DNA from: Mactra quadrangularis
Taxonomy: Eukaryota > Mollusca > Bivalvia > Venerida > Mactridae
Direction: 5' to 3'
DNA length: 64,000 bases
NCBI GenBank assembly: GCA_025267735.1
Contig: CM046296.1
Coordinates: 18,812,464 to 18,876,463, forward strand
Shown piece after piece: positions 14,101 through 29,100 of the stretch (position 1 is its first letter; each line of letters starts with the position of its first letter). Position numbers and translations under genes: made by a program. Under the pieces are notes generated by a model. It saw nothing but the letters and a program-made list of their open reading frames with translations, was not told the origin of the DNA and did not search any database.

Positions 14101-17100
14101 ATTGTGGAACAACGTCAGGGGTTTTAATGGGCCGTAGAACGTTTCCAGGTAACAATGAGAACATGACGACTAGAAATATGAAAACAAGAAGTACTGATAT
14201 TTCTACATGTTTAAAATGTTGTAATCATGATACTTGTAATAACCAGGGATGTGGAATACAGGGTAAGATCTTACCATATTTACACCATGTGTCCCATCCG
14301 GTCAAACACATTTTTACACTAATTTCAAAGCAGTAAAAACAAAAACAAAATAATATCGATAATGCCAAAATAACTCAATTAATGTTTGGTCCGTTTGTTC
14401 ATAATTAATTTTTTACTTTGTTTATAACGTCGTGTCAACACAATTTAGATGATTTTACGGCGGCCAGCGCACTTAACCTAGCATTCCTGGAACATTGTCT
14501 ATAATAGAACTCACCTACTATTCCACAAGGCCGGCTATTTCTCTATATACATGTGACTTATTATTGGAGGAAACTTGACATTATTATGGAATTTAGCTGA
14601 AAGGTTAAAACCGCCGCGGGTGAGATTCGAACCCGTACCACTTTTCGGGATACTAATTTCGAAATCCACCCCAGGGCGCTACCTAGTGCATCGCAGACCC
14701 GGGTCCGTTTGTTTACCAAATATAAATTTTGATGCGGCTTTGCCTCTCAAAAAATTCACCTGCTTGCAAGTTTTGAACTAAAAATGCGCATTCAAACATG
14801 TTTTGGTGAATTCTTACTTAACTTATTGAATTGATAGCTGTTGAACTTACAATTGACAGGTTGACGACTTAATGTCAGTGTTGAATTAAGGGCCTTTTTT
14901 GCTTTATGTAAATGGTTTGACGACTATAGGTCAGTGACAAAATAAGGGGCTTGTTGTATATGATCGCGGTATATAAATGGACTAGGATTCGGCATATATA
15001 GTACAGGATTACATTGTTTCAGTTATAGACAGATTACAGAGAGGACCATATTGTTATACATGTAACCTAACATCTCAACCATCTACATGTGATAAGGTAA
15101 CAGTTTGTGATCAAGATGAGGTAATATGTTTATATAAAATACGTCATTATTACTAGGTTGCGATCTGTGGTTCCATACGGGTATTTGTAGGCGTTTATAC
15201 AAATATACGATCAATGATGCCATTCTAAAATTTGTATTAACCGTTTGTTAAAACAAATAAGCGTTTGAGTCCAAAATACCATACTATTCGAATATTGAAC
15301 AATGATACAACATTCCATGATAAAAACTAAGCCAAAAGTAACTATCGCAACCATTCCACTTTCAATCTGATAAAACCCGATCTATTATTCTCCGCTCACA
15401 TGCTCGCTTATTTTACTATCTGTTTAGGAGGTTATGACCGTTTATTGATAAGAATAAATTCAAAGACTCAAAATTGAGACAATCACAAATCAATGTGCAT
15501 CATGCACTCGGACTATACTACACAAACATTTTCCAATGTGTAGCCTAGTTTTTGTCATTCTATATTATTTGGCAAAATTGAACACGCACTATATGCATAG
15601 TCGTGAATTTCCGTATGAAATCTCAGTAAATACACAAATATGTTACTTTATGATTTAGTATTAGTAGACAAGGAGACATATAACGACTTGGTGAAGTGGT
15701 AAAACGTACCACCTCACAAGCAAGAGTCGACGGGTTCGATCCCACATAAAACCTTATTTTTGCGATTTAAACATAAGGACCCCCTGAAATTTCCTATATG
15801 TACCCGTCCATGAGTGCATTTTTAACTGTAAGCCATTTTTAAGTAGCATAAAGCAACTTTTCTGTGCATAATGGTTATATGTACTTTTAATATGAATATG
15901 TTGCATTATTCTGCAAACAGTGTATAATGTGGTTGTGGTTCGAAAGTTTGGACCCCCCCCCCTAGAAAAAGTTTGGACCCCCGAAGAAAAAATCCTGGAT
16001 CCGCCCCTGTAATATTTTATATTTACTTTTCTAACAGATGTGTATAGTATATATACCATCAGACTATGACCTTAACATGGTACCAATGTACAGAAGTCAA
16101 TGTATAAGTAAAGCGGTAAGTTCATGTTATTTAAATTCATGTATCCACTTTGCCCAATTTCAAATCGAAGTGCGTATAGCTGATTTAGGATACTTTGAGA
16201 CAAGTCTAAACGATATACTAAAAAGTATGTAAACAGCAGACGTTAAACCGTACTTAAACTGTAAATTTCAATAACATGAACATACTAAGTAATCCCTTCT
16301 AACGAAACTGGGATAGATTTCAACACCATTATCAAACAAAGAAAACAAATCATCCACATATTAACAACAATATATCTTCCCAGTATAAAGGCTTGATCCG
16401 ATTTAATGGTGAGAAATGACCATATATGAAACATTCATTTTTAACGCATTTCTATCGTCGCTAATATGAGTAGGATGTTTAGGTCTATTTGTGTTCTACT
16501 CAGATCGTAAAAGAACCAATCGCAGAATATTTTAAAAACTTGGGAGTGGAAGAACATGAATTTCTTTTTGTCTTAATAATTCAACACAAGTAGCACTCAA
16601 CACGATGGAAAGTACGCTATAAAAAGCAATCAACAACCTTGTATACTTAGTGCATGAGAAAGCCATGAACTATTGTACCTGAACAAAAACAAAATACGGA
16701 ACCCCCCCCCCAAAAAAGAACAGAGAAACCCCAACTTAAAAGAATGAATGGGGAAAACCCCAACACAAAAGAATAGGGAAACCTAATCTGCTCCTTTTAA
16801 AGAACAATTCATAAACATTTCATAATATGCGCAAAGCGGGGGGGGGGGGGGGGGGCAGAATTTCACCAACAAGCGTCCCGCACTGCTTAAAGACCATTAT
16901 ACTAATATTAACATGGCCTAGTGTACAAAAACAAAATTACAACATACAAAGTGCATATTTTTCCACAGCGTACGGTAATTTGCAAAGATAAGTACACCAA
17001 CAACACGTATAGCTTAAAATGACTGCAGGTGAATCGTCTGCGCCAAAAGTAACAGGAAATGTAGTCATGGTTATAACCAAAACTTACCCGGGGTATTTTC

Positions 17101-20100
17101 CTAGTAATTTACGATCCAAATCTCCTCGTCGGGGCGAGATATTTCACCAGGGGGGGGGGGGGGGGGGGTACTGGGCTCAAAGTCTCCGCTATTTCCTAGG
17201 GTAGGTGGGTCTATAAGTTACAGGTCCGTGCACTCACTTTTCAAGCTTTGTTTTGAAGTTTCTTTGAAATCATATCGCCAAAACTTAAGTGAATTCGTCT
17301 TTTCAAGTAAAGACATGTTTCTTTACTTACATAACTCACATCTACTAGAGGCATTGTATAGTACGTACCCATAGTGCAATAGTTATATATTCACTAGTGA
17401 CCCCTTCATGTCCACTTTATCTAGTGGCTTGAGGTATATTAGCACGACACAACCAATTAGCACAAGAGAAAATTCCTGGAGCTTTAACCAAATATGGACA
17501 AAACTAAAACTCGCGAACAGAACAACGTATTTCTAATTAGTAGGTATTTACGACTGAATTGGTTAACCGCTTAAATAACATTTCACGCACAGCATAAGAC
17601 ACAAAGGCAAAAGTGATTGTCACTTTATCCCTTTATATTAGTGATTTTAAATAGTTTAAGATATTGAATGAAAATTTATATGTATGTTATGTCATTTGAA
17701 CATCTATTCGTGTAGAATTACAATACAGTATTTAGTTATGCTAAATAACAATAAGTAAACTATAAAATAAACGCCGCCATTAATGTACTAAGATTTTTGT
17801 ATACGTAAATAAATGCACCATTGACCACATATTGTGACTACGGCCAGTAAGGTTGACAAGCTGGTTAGATTCCATAAGTTGAAAATATAAAAAAAACCAC
17901 AACAGATGGATTGAAAGACCAAATAGGCTGATTTCGAAGGATAACACATGCAGTCGCTGAAAGTGCCTTAGCGTGATATTAGGACTATCAAATATAATCA
18001 TTTTTTAAATATTTTCATTTCTATCCATACAGTCGTGTGCAGTGGTTTCACAAGCGGTATTTAATCCAAACTGTTCACCTCACTGTTGTGACAATGATTA
18101 TTGTAATGATGTTTGTGGATCTACTCACTCATCGACACCATACATTGCTACAGCAACATCAGGAAAAACACCAGATACCTACATACCAACAACAACAACA
18201 CCACCAGTTACCTACATACCAACAACAACAACTGCAACACAACAAACAACAACGTCAACAATGTTTAAAACAACAGCGGTACCACAAATTGTAGGTGAGC
18301 TGTATTAATAAGTTTGAGTGGTTCAATTTAGTTAATATTGTTATTCAGATTGAATCAGAAATGCACAAGTACAGATCGTTTACTTAGCTATGAGCATTTA
18401 TGTTTTTTTTGTTGGGTGTAACGTCGTCGTAGCAACACATTGTATAGGTCATATAACAGCGTCCAGCGCACCTAACAATGCTTTACTGGACCCTTGTCTA
18501 TAACCAGTACTCACCTACCCTTCTACGAGGCCAGAAACTTCTCCATATACCTTATAAATGGAGGAAAATTGACATTATTGTCTAATTTTCATGGAAAAGT
18601 GTAACCTTCTCGGTGGAATTCGAACCCGTACCCCCTTCGGGACGCTAGATTCGAAATCTAAGCGTGTAACCAACTGCGCTACTGACCCGGGTTGAGCATT
18701 TATGTACTTTCAATGACAGTCCTGTCCATTTAATTAGTGACTAAGATGATGCTCATATATAATTTTTAGACTATCGATAGTGAATACAGAAATAATGCTA
18801 TGAATATTTAAATGAGTGGGGTTAATGAACGTGGTTTAGTCAGCTGAATACCATTTTACTATATTTATTTAAAACTGGTTGCGATGCGGTGGTAAAATCG
18901 ACAAAATGAAAGCATTTATTTTTATGTCATTTAACTTTCCAGACATGGCTTTTTGTACATAATATTGATTATCACCAAGTTAAAGGACGCTGTCCCCTAC
19001 TTATACTTGCAAGGATAGGTTGCACTTAAACAAACGTCATGGTATCGTCACCTCGCTCCTTGATTCTAAATTGAGAAAACAAAGACAATAAGTTATATGC
19101 CATAACTATTTAGTACACGATCCTTATTTGAATTATAGAAATAGATCTAGCGACCTTTATATAGGCTCTATTTTAGGTAACGAATCATACATACTACATG
19201 TAACTATAAAAAGACAACATTTTTTTCAATTATTGTCATATTGAAATGTATACTGTAAATGATTCAACGCAAATAAAACCTTAAGTACTCGTAAAACCTG
19301 CTTACAGTAGATTCAAAAAGACATTTGTAAGCATACTTGTATATATACGCACATCTTATGATAACACATTATGTTTTTCTTGTTGTTTGAATTAAAAACA
19401 GTACATGTATTGTTAAATTTGATTCGATTGTCTGTGGCGGATACATAACTCTGTGGATTTAAATACTCATTACAGTACACCAGTACTCATAATCGATTTA
19501 AATCAGTGGGATTAAACTGTGCACCACTTACATTTGAATAAAATTTAACAATAGCAGATCAATAATTTCTATATGGGGGTTCGACTAAATTAATTTCCAG
19601 GGGAAAGGGATATTTCTCTGGAAGTTTCTTGTTAATAACACGAATGTAGAAGTCATTTCGTAACAATTTTTGTTTAAATGCTGTTTACCCAAACTTGAAG
19701 CACCTGAAAGTATGCTTTTGCAAAATATTTACACAATTGCTATATATCCCGAAAACTGGAGTGTTCGCTTTATAAGACTCATGTTAAAATGATAGTGTAG
19801 CCCTATTTGAAGTTGTTAACTTTTTCAAATACAATGCAAGGGAGGTAATTCTTACTGATAGAAGCTAATCAAAGTACTAAAAACTTCTTAATGCCAATAA
19901 TATTGTCATACGATCAATATATTGGAATCTGACAAACTAGCATACCATGATCATGATTCTATCAAGGTAAAAGATTAGACGTTTATCAATACATATAACA
20001 AGAGCTGTCAGAGGAGACAGCATGCTCGACTTAGTAAGTATTTGTCACAGGAGATGTGGTTGATGATAAGGAACATACATATTTTAAAATTTGAAAATAT

Positions 20101-23100
20101 AACCTTAACAAATTCAAAGAAAAAAAAAGAAAAAAATAGAAAACTATAAGTTCAAGGGGGATAACTCTGAAAAAATGTATAAGGAGTTATGAATCTTGTC
20201 ACATGAGATGTGGTTGATAATAAGGAACATATATCTAAAGTTTGAAGTCAAAACCTGAAGAAATAAAACAGTTGCAGTAAAAACAAACATTTTTTAAAGC
20301 AAACTCTAAAATCAAGGGGAGATAATTCTGAAAAAATATATTTGGAGTTATGAACCTTGTCACATGAGATGTGGTTGATAATAAGGAGCATATATTTTAA
20401 GTTTGAAATCAATACCTAAAGAAATAAAACAGTTGCAGTAAAAACAAACATTTTTTAAAGAAAACTCTAAGTTCAAGGGGAGATAATTCTGAAAAAAATG
20501 TGTTTGGAGTTATGGACCTTGTCACATGAGATGTGGTTGATAGTAAGGAACATATATTTAAAGTTTGAAGTTAATATCTTGAGAAATAACAAAGATATAG
20601 AAGAAAGTATTTTACTGCACAAAAACTTTAATCAGAAATGTGGACGCGGACGCCGACGCCGACGCCGACGCCGGGGCGAGTAGGAGAGCTCTACATTACT
20701 TCGTAAAGTCGAGCTAAAAACTACATGTCTTCCTGTCTGTTCATTGTTGATTTTGACGTAAATTTATTTTAAAGAATTTTAAACTCTGTTCCAACTATTT
20801 TTTATTTTATTGGAATATAATAGTCCATGTTGTTTATAGAAAGTATGATATACTCGTGCGAATACTATTTTCAAAATGCGGTGCTGCCGCCGGGTAATTC
20901 TTTGCACCAAGAAGTAACACTGTCAGTTTGATTCGGAATACATGTACATGTATGCGTAAATAATTCCTTATCAAGTTTCAAGAAAACAGGTCAAGTAATG
21001 AAGGTGAAGTAATAAAGAAGGAGTTGCATGCACAAGAAATGTTTTAAAATACATTGTATATATAAAAGGGAAATAATCCAAAAGTAAATAATGAAATTTG
21101 AATTACGTCTCCTTGATGCACAAGTCGACATCAGTATCTACCACCAGTCAGAGTTTCAAGAAAATATGCCAAGTAGTAAAGGAAGAGTTGCGATCACATG
21201 GTATTACGGACGGACGACCAGCGCCATAACATAATAGGATGTTTGTCCTTTTCAAATGGCGCATAAAAAGCTAAATGAATTGACCCTTTTTAGGTACGGG
21301 TTGAGTAATATTAAACTGGTGACTTGGAAAACCAGCTTAAACATTTACTCTTTAATTCATTTGAAATATAGAGGGCAATAAAATACGTATTCAACATTCA
21401 TTAGATACATATATGGTGGCAAGTTTCTGCCACAAGATAACCACATAGTTAAACAGTTAATTCATTAGTTAACTTGATGCATTACACTTGTTAACCACTT
21501 ACCAAATGAAGAGCATAAAAAATAGGTTTTTATGCGATTTTTCGTTCATTCACTTTGATTTATATTGCTTGTCTTGGGGTAGCTGTTAAGCGAGATTTTT
21601 TTTTCTAATTCTACGCCGTTTGTCTTTTTTTTAAAGACATTTCTTGTTTAACATAGTTTATACATAACTTTTGATTCGTTTCTAGATACAGGATGCCATT
21701 CAGACCATTACTACGACGTAATTACTGGACTATGTATAAGAATTATAGAAAGTCAAGAACTTGAGTATCAGGATGCAAAACAAGCATGTGAAAATATTGG
21801 TGATAGATTAGTTACTATTGACTCACACGAGAAAACTTCTTTCATTGATTTTACGCTCCTTCACCACTCAAGTAAGTCATCAATTAAAGCATCATGTAGA
21901 TTTCCCCCTTTTTGTATGAGGGGAAATACTTTCGTGGAGTTTGGTCATAGAATAATTTCTTTTTCTTAAGTTCTTACCACTGATTCTAAATCATTAACGG
22001 CAGTTGACAGTTACTGGTGAAAGTATGCGCCTAGTAAATGTAACTGGTTAACAGGTATGTCCAGAGTTTTAGCATTTCAGGGAACAAAGTTATACAAAAT
22101 CCATGCAAAATAAGAAACCTGATGTACTGAATGGAATAAACATGTCTTGTTATCATTTATAATTATTTTCAAATATAGTAATCATTCAATGTTAATTGGC
22201 ATTAGTAAATTCAATCTTTAATGTTAAATACAAGTTGATGCTTAAACAATGCAGAAAAAGCCATCTTCATACGAACCTCTTTGACGTCTTCGGGTAAACT
22301 GGATTTATGTCACGTAATTCATGTTTAGTAGTAGTTATAACTGGTTCGTTTTAGTAATATTTTGGTCGATTTACTTTTACTTATTGCACGAATTTACTGA
22401 GTTTAGCTTAGGACAACTGACCTGAGACAAAAATACTGATTAACATATCATTTTATACATTAAATTAGTTATAAGCAGTGTAGCTATTAAAGGTACTCAT
22501 TTACAGATTTCAAGTTAGATGTCAACTTTTCTATAACTATCACAATTTGGAAGCAGGACAGTAGTGTTCTGATAATGACAATTTTAGTGCACATTGACAT
22601 GTATAACTACAAATGATGGTGTTTCATGTAGTAAATATCTACCCCGTATGTCACGGTATAGACAATTTTAGTTCATTTATGTGACTTTTATTGTATATTT
22701 CTTGCTACATATAGCTCAGTTTGTTTTAAAATAATAATTATTTATTATTATTATTATTATTATATAACGCATTTGTATAGCGTTCTTTTCATATTGAATA
22801 TATATGTATCTTATCGTATCTGTAATAATTTGACACGGGTCAATTTGCACCAACTGTATCTTAAATGTGTGAAAAAATATTGAATATATAACTGACAAAA
22901 AAGTACGTGCAAAATGTGAAGGATTGTCGATTACGTGTAGAAAAACAACAAATTCAAACAACACTAAACAACTTCACGGCACGAATCATTAGTTTGTTTA
23001 TGCCAAACAATGTTTGCAAAATTATCACATCATATTCATTTAGATAAAACTTATTAATTTGGTAAGTGACTTAAGGAGAAACTGTTGGAAACAATTGACA

Positions 23101-26100
23101 AGTAACACCTTACCTTAAAGTTCAACTTGTAGAAACAAATATTACCTGTTACATGTACGTGCATGAGAATAGGGATTGCAAAATCTTTAATGATAATATA
23201 TTTAGAACAGAACAGAGCACGTAAAATATCCACATCTACCTTACACTAAGCCTCTGTCATTAACTTGACGATTATGTTTCTGGTAGTAGCAAGGAAAAGT
23301 TTTACAGTACCCACCAAAACTTTGGAGACATTTTCACTCTGTAGGCCAAATGAATTCATTTTATCTAAAATTTGATAACTTTTTATTTTGATTTCCTTTT
23401 TTGTTTTGCTTTTATTTTTCTGGCTATTGTTATTATTATAACTGAGACAACAAAAAACCGCATAAAAGCTATGTAATGGAAAATAATTACAAACACATGA
23501 TTTTGGAGGCTTTAGGATATCAGATGCTGAATCTTATAGTTGTGTTGCAATCATGTAATTTGTTTCATTTTATCACAAATCATACTTAAATATATTAGAA
23601 ATAATGATTCAACAAAAATAATCATCACAATTCAAGAATTGTAGCTGATTTCATGTGTCTCCAAACGTTTGGTGGGTACTGTACATGAAAAACGCAGTGA
23701 TAGAGAAAAAATAAGGTAGAAGTTCGATCAAGAATAGAAAATTAGAGAGAATTTCTAGACCGTTTCAAGAGCTTCAAATTAGACCAATCATGCTAGAGTA
23801 GCGCCAATTGGAAAATCACTCAACATGCATAGCGACAACAAACTAAACATGTGATGCATAAAGATACATGTACAATGAAGTTCTACTTAAAGATCATCTT
23901 AGTTATTGTAATATCATGTAATTTTTGACGATTGAGAGCCCAATGCTTAATTCGAGAAAATTTATGACTTTAGATATGGATAATCCGACTGCTCGAGATT
24001 TTCTCGTTTTAGCATATGAGAACACAGAGTTAAAATTTATTATATCGTACCGAATACGTTTGGTGCCGCCTACAAAACACTGACCTAAATGTATATCTCG
24101 TACCAAATATCGTAAAATACGTAAAGGGAATTGCATTCAAATGCTCAGTATTATGATTATAAAAAACATCATTATTTTGTTACAGGTTTACACCAATTAG
24201 AAAATAGAAATTATTGGACAAGTGCATATGATCTACACAACGATACTAAATACTATTGGCTGAATGGAGCACAAATGCATTATACAAATTGGGGTGGCGG
24301 AGACGAGGTCGCTCACAACCAACAACCTGATGATCGACTTGAGAAAAATCAAGACTGTGTTATATTATATGGTAAAGATGGATACAGATGGCATGATGAC
24401 CCTTGTCATAATACATACCACTACATTTGTGAAAATCCCAACACTCTTTTACACATGGGGGCACCAAGTAAAGGTATTGACTTATCTCAAGTAACTTGGC
24501 ACAATATTCTACGGTCAATGTTCGATATCAAACTGAAATCGAATATCGAACTAGTTCGTCGGTTCGATAATTGCATCGAACTATCTCGACGTTTGGCATT
24601 TGTCTATAACAGTCTGAATGTCGTTCTAGGGTTGAATATTAAACCAGTTCGACGTTCGACATTCTTTGATAATAGTCTGAATGTCGTTCTAGGGTTGAAT
24701 ATGGAACCTGTTCGACGTTCGACATTAATTGTTAATCGATGTTATCATATTTGCGTTACGTCTGAATAATAGTATAACTGTTAAACAACAACTCAGGATA
24801 TTAACTATTTTTGTCTTATAGCTATTCTTTTTGACTTAAATTGTTTCAGAAAAGTCTTGTAAAGCAGGACATTTCTATGATACTGTCACTGGACTATGTA
24901 TCAAATTGTTTGAGACTTCTCAGCTAACATATCAAGGAGCTAAAGACGCATGTCAACATTTTGGTGATCAATTAGTTACCATAGATTCACATGAGAAAAC
25001 TATCTTTATTGACTATTTACTGATACATCAATCAGGTAGGTGACCAATCATTTCCAGTCTTTTTTAAAATCAGTTTTCCTAATGCTTCATTATTATGATG
25101 CCTATACTATTTGACATTTTGCGATATGTATGTCTAGTGTTGAAAAATCGGCTGAGATGTTCACTATAGTTTATCGGAACTATCGGACAAATTGCTATCG
25201 ATAGTATTTTTTGATAGAACTATCGGTAGCAAGTACCCACGAACCTAACATGTAACAGTGTCGGCTTACAATTAAAACATACGAAATCAAAGGAGTGTAA
25301 TCACTGTATAGCTACAATTGCATGCAATGTATATGTTTGTAGGACTGCAGGTATAGGAATTGTAATAAAATACAGTGAAGTTTCACTATTATGAGACTAT
25401 TTACAGTCTTATAATATAAACCATGGTTCACAAATGTTGCGAAAAGACTGGAACAGTTAGTAGCGATTATCGATAGTTTTTAGTCGCTATTGATAGTATA
25501 TGATGCTATAAAATCGCCGATTTTTCGATAATCGCCAACTATTAGACAAACACTAAGAATGGCTCTTACCGCAAAATCCAAATGCAGAGTAATTGGGTGA
25601 TAGCATTGTAATCGCACTCATCCAGAATGAGCATCCATTGTGAGATTATATTTAATTATTTGACTGTAACATAATATAAATCACTTATTGGCAATAAGGA
25701 TAGGACGCATTACTGCACATTTCTGTATTAAGCACAAACTGATATATAAGACCGCACGTTTTTTTTAGTTTTAACGTGAGTGTAGCTTCTATTTCAGATA
25801 TTTGGCAATTTAGTAGCAGCATCCCATTATCACTATCAGTACTTTGATATTAATTAGTGTAATTGTCTAAACAAACTATATAACCATAGGTTGCAACGCC
25901 AACAAATCAATTCTTACGTCAAGAATGTACATTTTATGATATTTTTGTAAGACAGTCAACGCTCTACTGTCTAAGACTCAACAGTTTTAAGCCTGGAGTC
26001 AGGCGAGGACAAAACATGTCAAAAGATTTTCGACACAACTGAGCTCAGATGTTAAAACTAAGAAATAGTTATACTGTTGATGTGATAGGCCCAGTTTACC

Positions 26101-29100
26101 TTACAAGGAAGTGATTAGTATAACCCTATTTTTAGCCAGATTGTGAAAAAAGTTCTAACAACTTAAATTAATCACCTTTAAGTCTACTCCATGATTCCCA
26201 GTACTAGGATGAAGTATTTTGCTCAAGTAAACAATGGGGTAGGTTTTGGATGGGATTCGAACCAACGTAGAGCTGGTTAACTGAGGCTGTGTGACATTAA
26301 GTAACTGTCGATGATTTCATTCTAGTCTTTCCTGAGGAGGAGCAGCGTGTTTTCTGGATTGGGGCCTACGACACTCACAGCAATAAAACCTTCTATTGGC
26401 CTAATGGAAATGCGATGTATTATACAAATTGGGGAGGTGGAGATGAAGTGTCACAGAACCAGCAGCCAGACAGTGACCGACACCAGAACTGTGTTGTATT
26501 ATATGGAAAAGATCATTATAAATGGCATGATGACACATGCGGAAGTAAACGTTATTATATATGTGAATATACACAAAGTGCACCCCATTGTGAGTAAAGC
26601 ATAATTTAAATGTGTGGTTGACTTAAGTTTAAACTAGTTTATTTGAGCTTGAAACAATATCTTACAACATACTATATATAATAGAATAATTACTTTCGTG
26701 TACGCTTCTTGGTCTCAAAGTAATAAGCTAAAAGAATAAAAGTTTCTTGCTCAAGGAAACAACGGGGTAGGTTTTGGATCAAAACATTCAAACGATACTT
26801 TAAAATATAATTACTGACACGCAAAAAAGCTATACACTCAGTAAAAGACAAATTTCACATATAAAGTTTAATTCAATGTAAGTATGTTTGGTATCATTCT
26901 TTAGCAAAATCTGTTTGCCACATATCTATTCAATTATCATTAAATTTCAGTTAATAGTATAAGATGCAGACGTTCTTTGTTTGTATTAAGTTAGGAAGAT
27001 AGTTTAATAACACCATTGACGTCATGAGGCTTACGGCAGGTCTATGCGTTTACGATTGCTTGCCGTCATCCGTAGACGTGGTGGGCATAACAGGTATTAA
27101 TGTATAAGCACATCATTAAACTCTTTTCATAAGTTAATACAAAGAAAATCAAAGAACGTTTGCTAATTTTACTTTTTGTCCCTCTGTCTTTAAACGTTAA
27201 TCATGCTTAAGATATTAACTGAAACTTAATGTTTACATAGATATGTGGCAAATAGATTTTGCTAAATATTTAAATCAGCTGAGTTTATAATATCTGAATG
27301 AAATTATCAAGTTAATAATTTTATGTTTTATAATTTATTTGTTATATTCTTGATTAGCATACCATACGTTTGTATATAAATCGTGTACATGTACAGTGTA
27401 TTGTCTTTTTAAGGGCAAGCTGTATCATATACAACGATTACTAAACAAATAACAACGACACAACCAACAGCAGCAACAACAACACAAGGGAACCATGGAC
27501 CACTGTGTTATACATGTGACAGTATGAACCAGCCGAATGATTGTTCTAAAACAACACGATGTCAAACCAATGAGGTAAAAGCCAGTGAAAACTTAGTACG
27601 ATAACTATTTTAGTTAGGTTAAACGCCATAGCAACAAAATGTATAGCTCATATCACTGCATTCAGGCAACGTACTCTCTGTTCCTCGGAAAGCTTAATTT
27701 CTGGGAGTTAAAATCAAGAAAAATTTATACACATAAATCTCAAAATCCACAAACACCAAATACTATGTACGAGTTCTGTGTTATGAAAATCTTAGTTGAA
27801 CTAATTAGTACCGTATCCTGCCGGTCTAATTAACTATATTATAATGTAGGTTGCGTATATTTATAAATGACCATCCTGTTGCGTTTGCTTGCGTAAGTAT
27901 ATTAACAAATATGGAATAATTTAACCTCATACGTTGACTAAATCCATTAACACACTTTTAGATTTTCAAGGGAATATTTCCATGATGCCATTTTCCCTTT
28001 GTTAGTTTAAGACTCGAGTTACGCAATATAAAAAAATCGCCTGTATGTTAGTGGTCAGCCAATGAGGTTGTGTTATTTACATGTATCAGTACTTATATAA
28101 TGTACGAATGTATAAATGATCTTGCAAATTTTCTCATATCAAGTTGAACACGTATATTTCGTAACTATTCTTTGTAGCCTATTCAAAACTTGAATCAGAC
28201 ACACATCATATGTAGTCTGCCCTTTACCACTATCGTTATCGGGTCAGGCAAAGCATAATAATGGCTGCACCCTGAGTTATTATTCAGGTAACAAAATTTA
28301 ATTGCGTTTACGTTTTCTTAACTTTGCATGATCATTTGCTGACGATAGTAATTTTGGTAAGAGTTGGGTACTATATAGCTCATTGGAAGTCAATTTTTCT
28401 TATTGCATGTTTATTCAAAACCTAAAACCATGTCTGCAAAATGAACACAATTCGGACGTGGATTAGTCTCGTTAGAATTTCGGATACTTAATTTAGCATA
28501 AATGAAACCAAACAACTAAAAAGAGACACTGTCATTCTTGTACAATGATCTTTTGATTTAAGCCTGTGTTGTGAGAAAGGATCATTCGAAAACATAATTA
28601 TCCAATACCTAATACATTACATCAGGGGCCGCCATTATCATGCTTTGCCTGAAGTACTTTACCTATCAAAGTACGAATGGGAACCAGACATAATGCCATA
28701 TCAGTATTGGGAACTGTGTCCACACTGTATTACTATTTATCAAATGAATATTATGAGTAGTAAAGTCTCAATATAAGGAACCCCACAATAGATTCTCATA
28801 ATGGCGGAATAGTCAGGTCTTAGTAAGCGACATATTTTGAAACGCATCAAAAATGTCGCGGACGTAGACATTCGACGGTCATGAGCAGTTAGGCTCAGCA
28901 CAGCGGTATGTTGTCAGGCTGAATTAATACTAGTCCTAAATATAAGACCCTACGTATGTTTTTTATCATTTGGACATTTCTCTGTTACGTAGGGTCTTAA
29001 CGGATAGCTTCAAAAACGCATAGCAAAAATTTTAGTGTACAGACATCGAATCAGGTCTGAACGTTCTACTCGTTTTAATTCGAAAAATTTGCAATAAAAC

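Noticed and set aside
15754..16059. 101-codon minus-strand ORF
   Set aside because: It lies in a repeat remnant (GGGGCGGATCC end and a C-run) and overlaps exon 6 on the other strand; no domain.
18037..18294. 85-codon Gln/His-rich plus-strand ORF
   Set aside because: It is the +1 frame over the Thr-rich linker of exon 7; the frame used by the gene contains the LU2 cysteines.
20498..20683. 61-codon ORF with Arg-rich end, repeated at 45156-45338
   Set aside because: Encoded by the last unit of the tandem-unit transposable element; the Arg run comes from its GACGCC block.
24264..24494. 76-codon ORF over CTLD1 (and similar ORFs at 26347 plus and 26401 minus)
   Set aside because: Alternative-frame shadows of exons 9 and 11.
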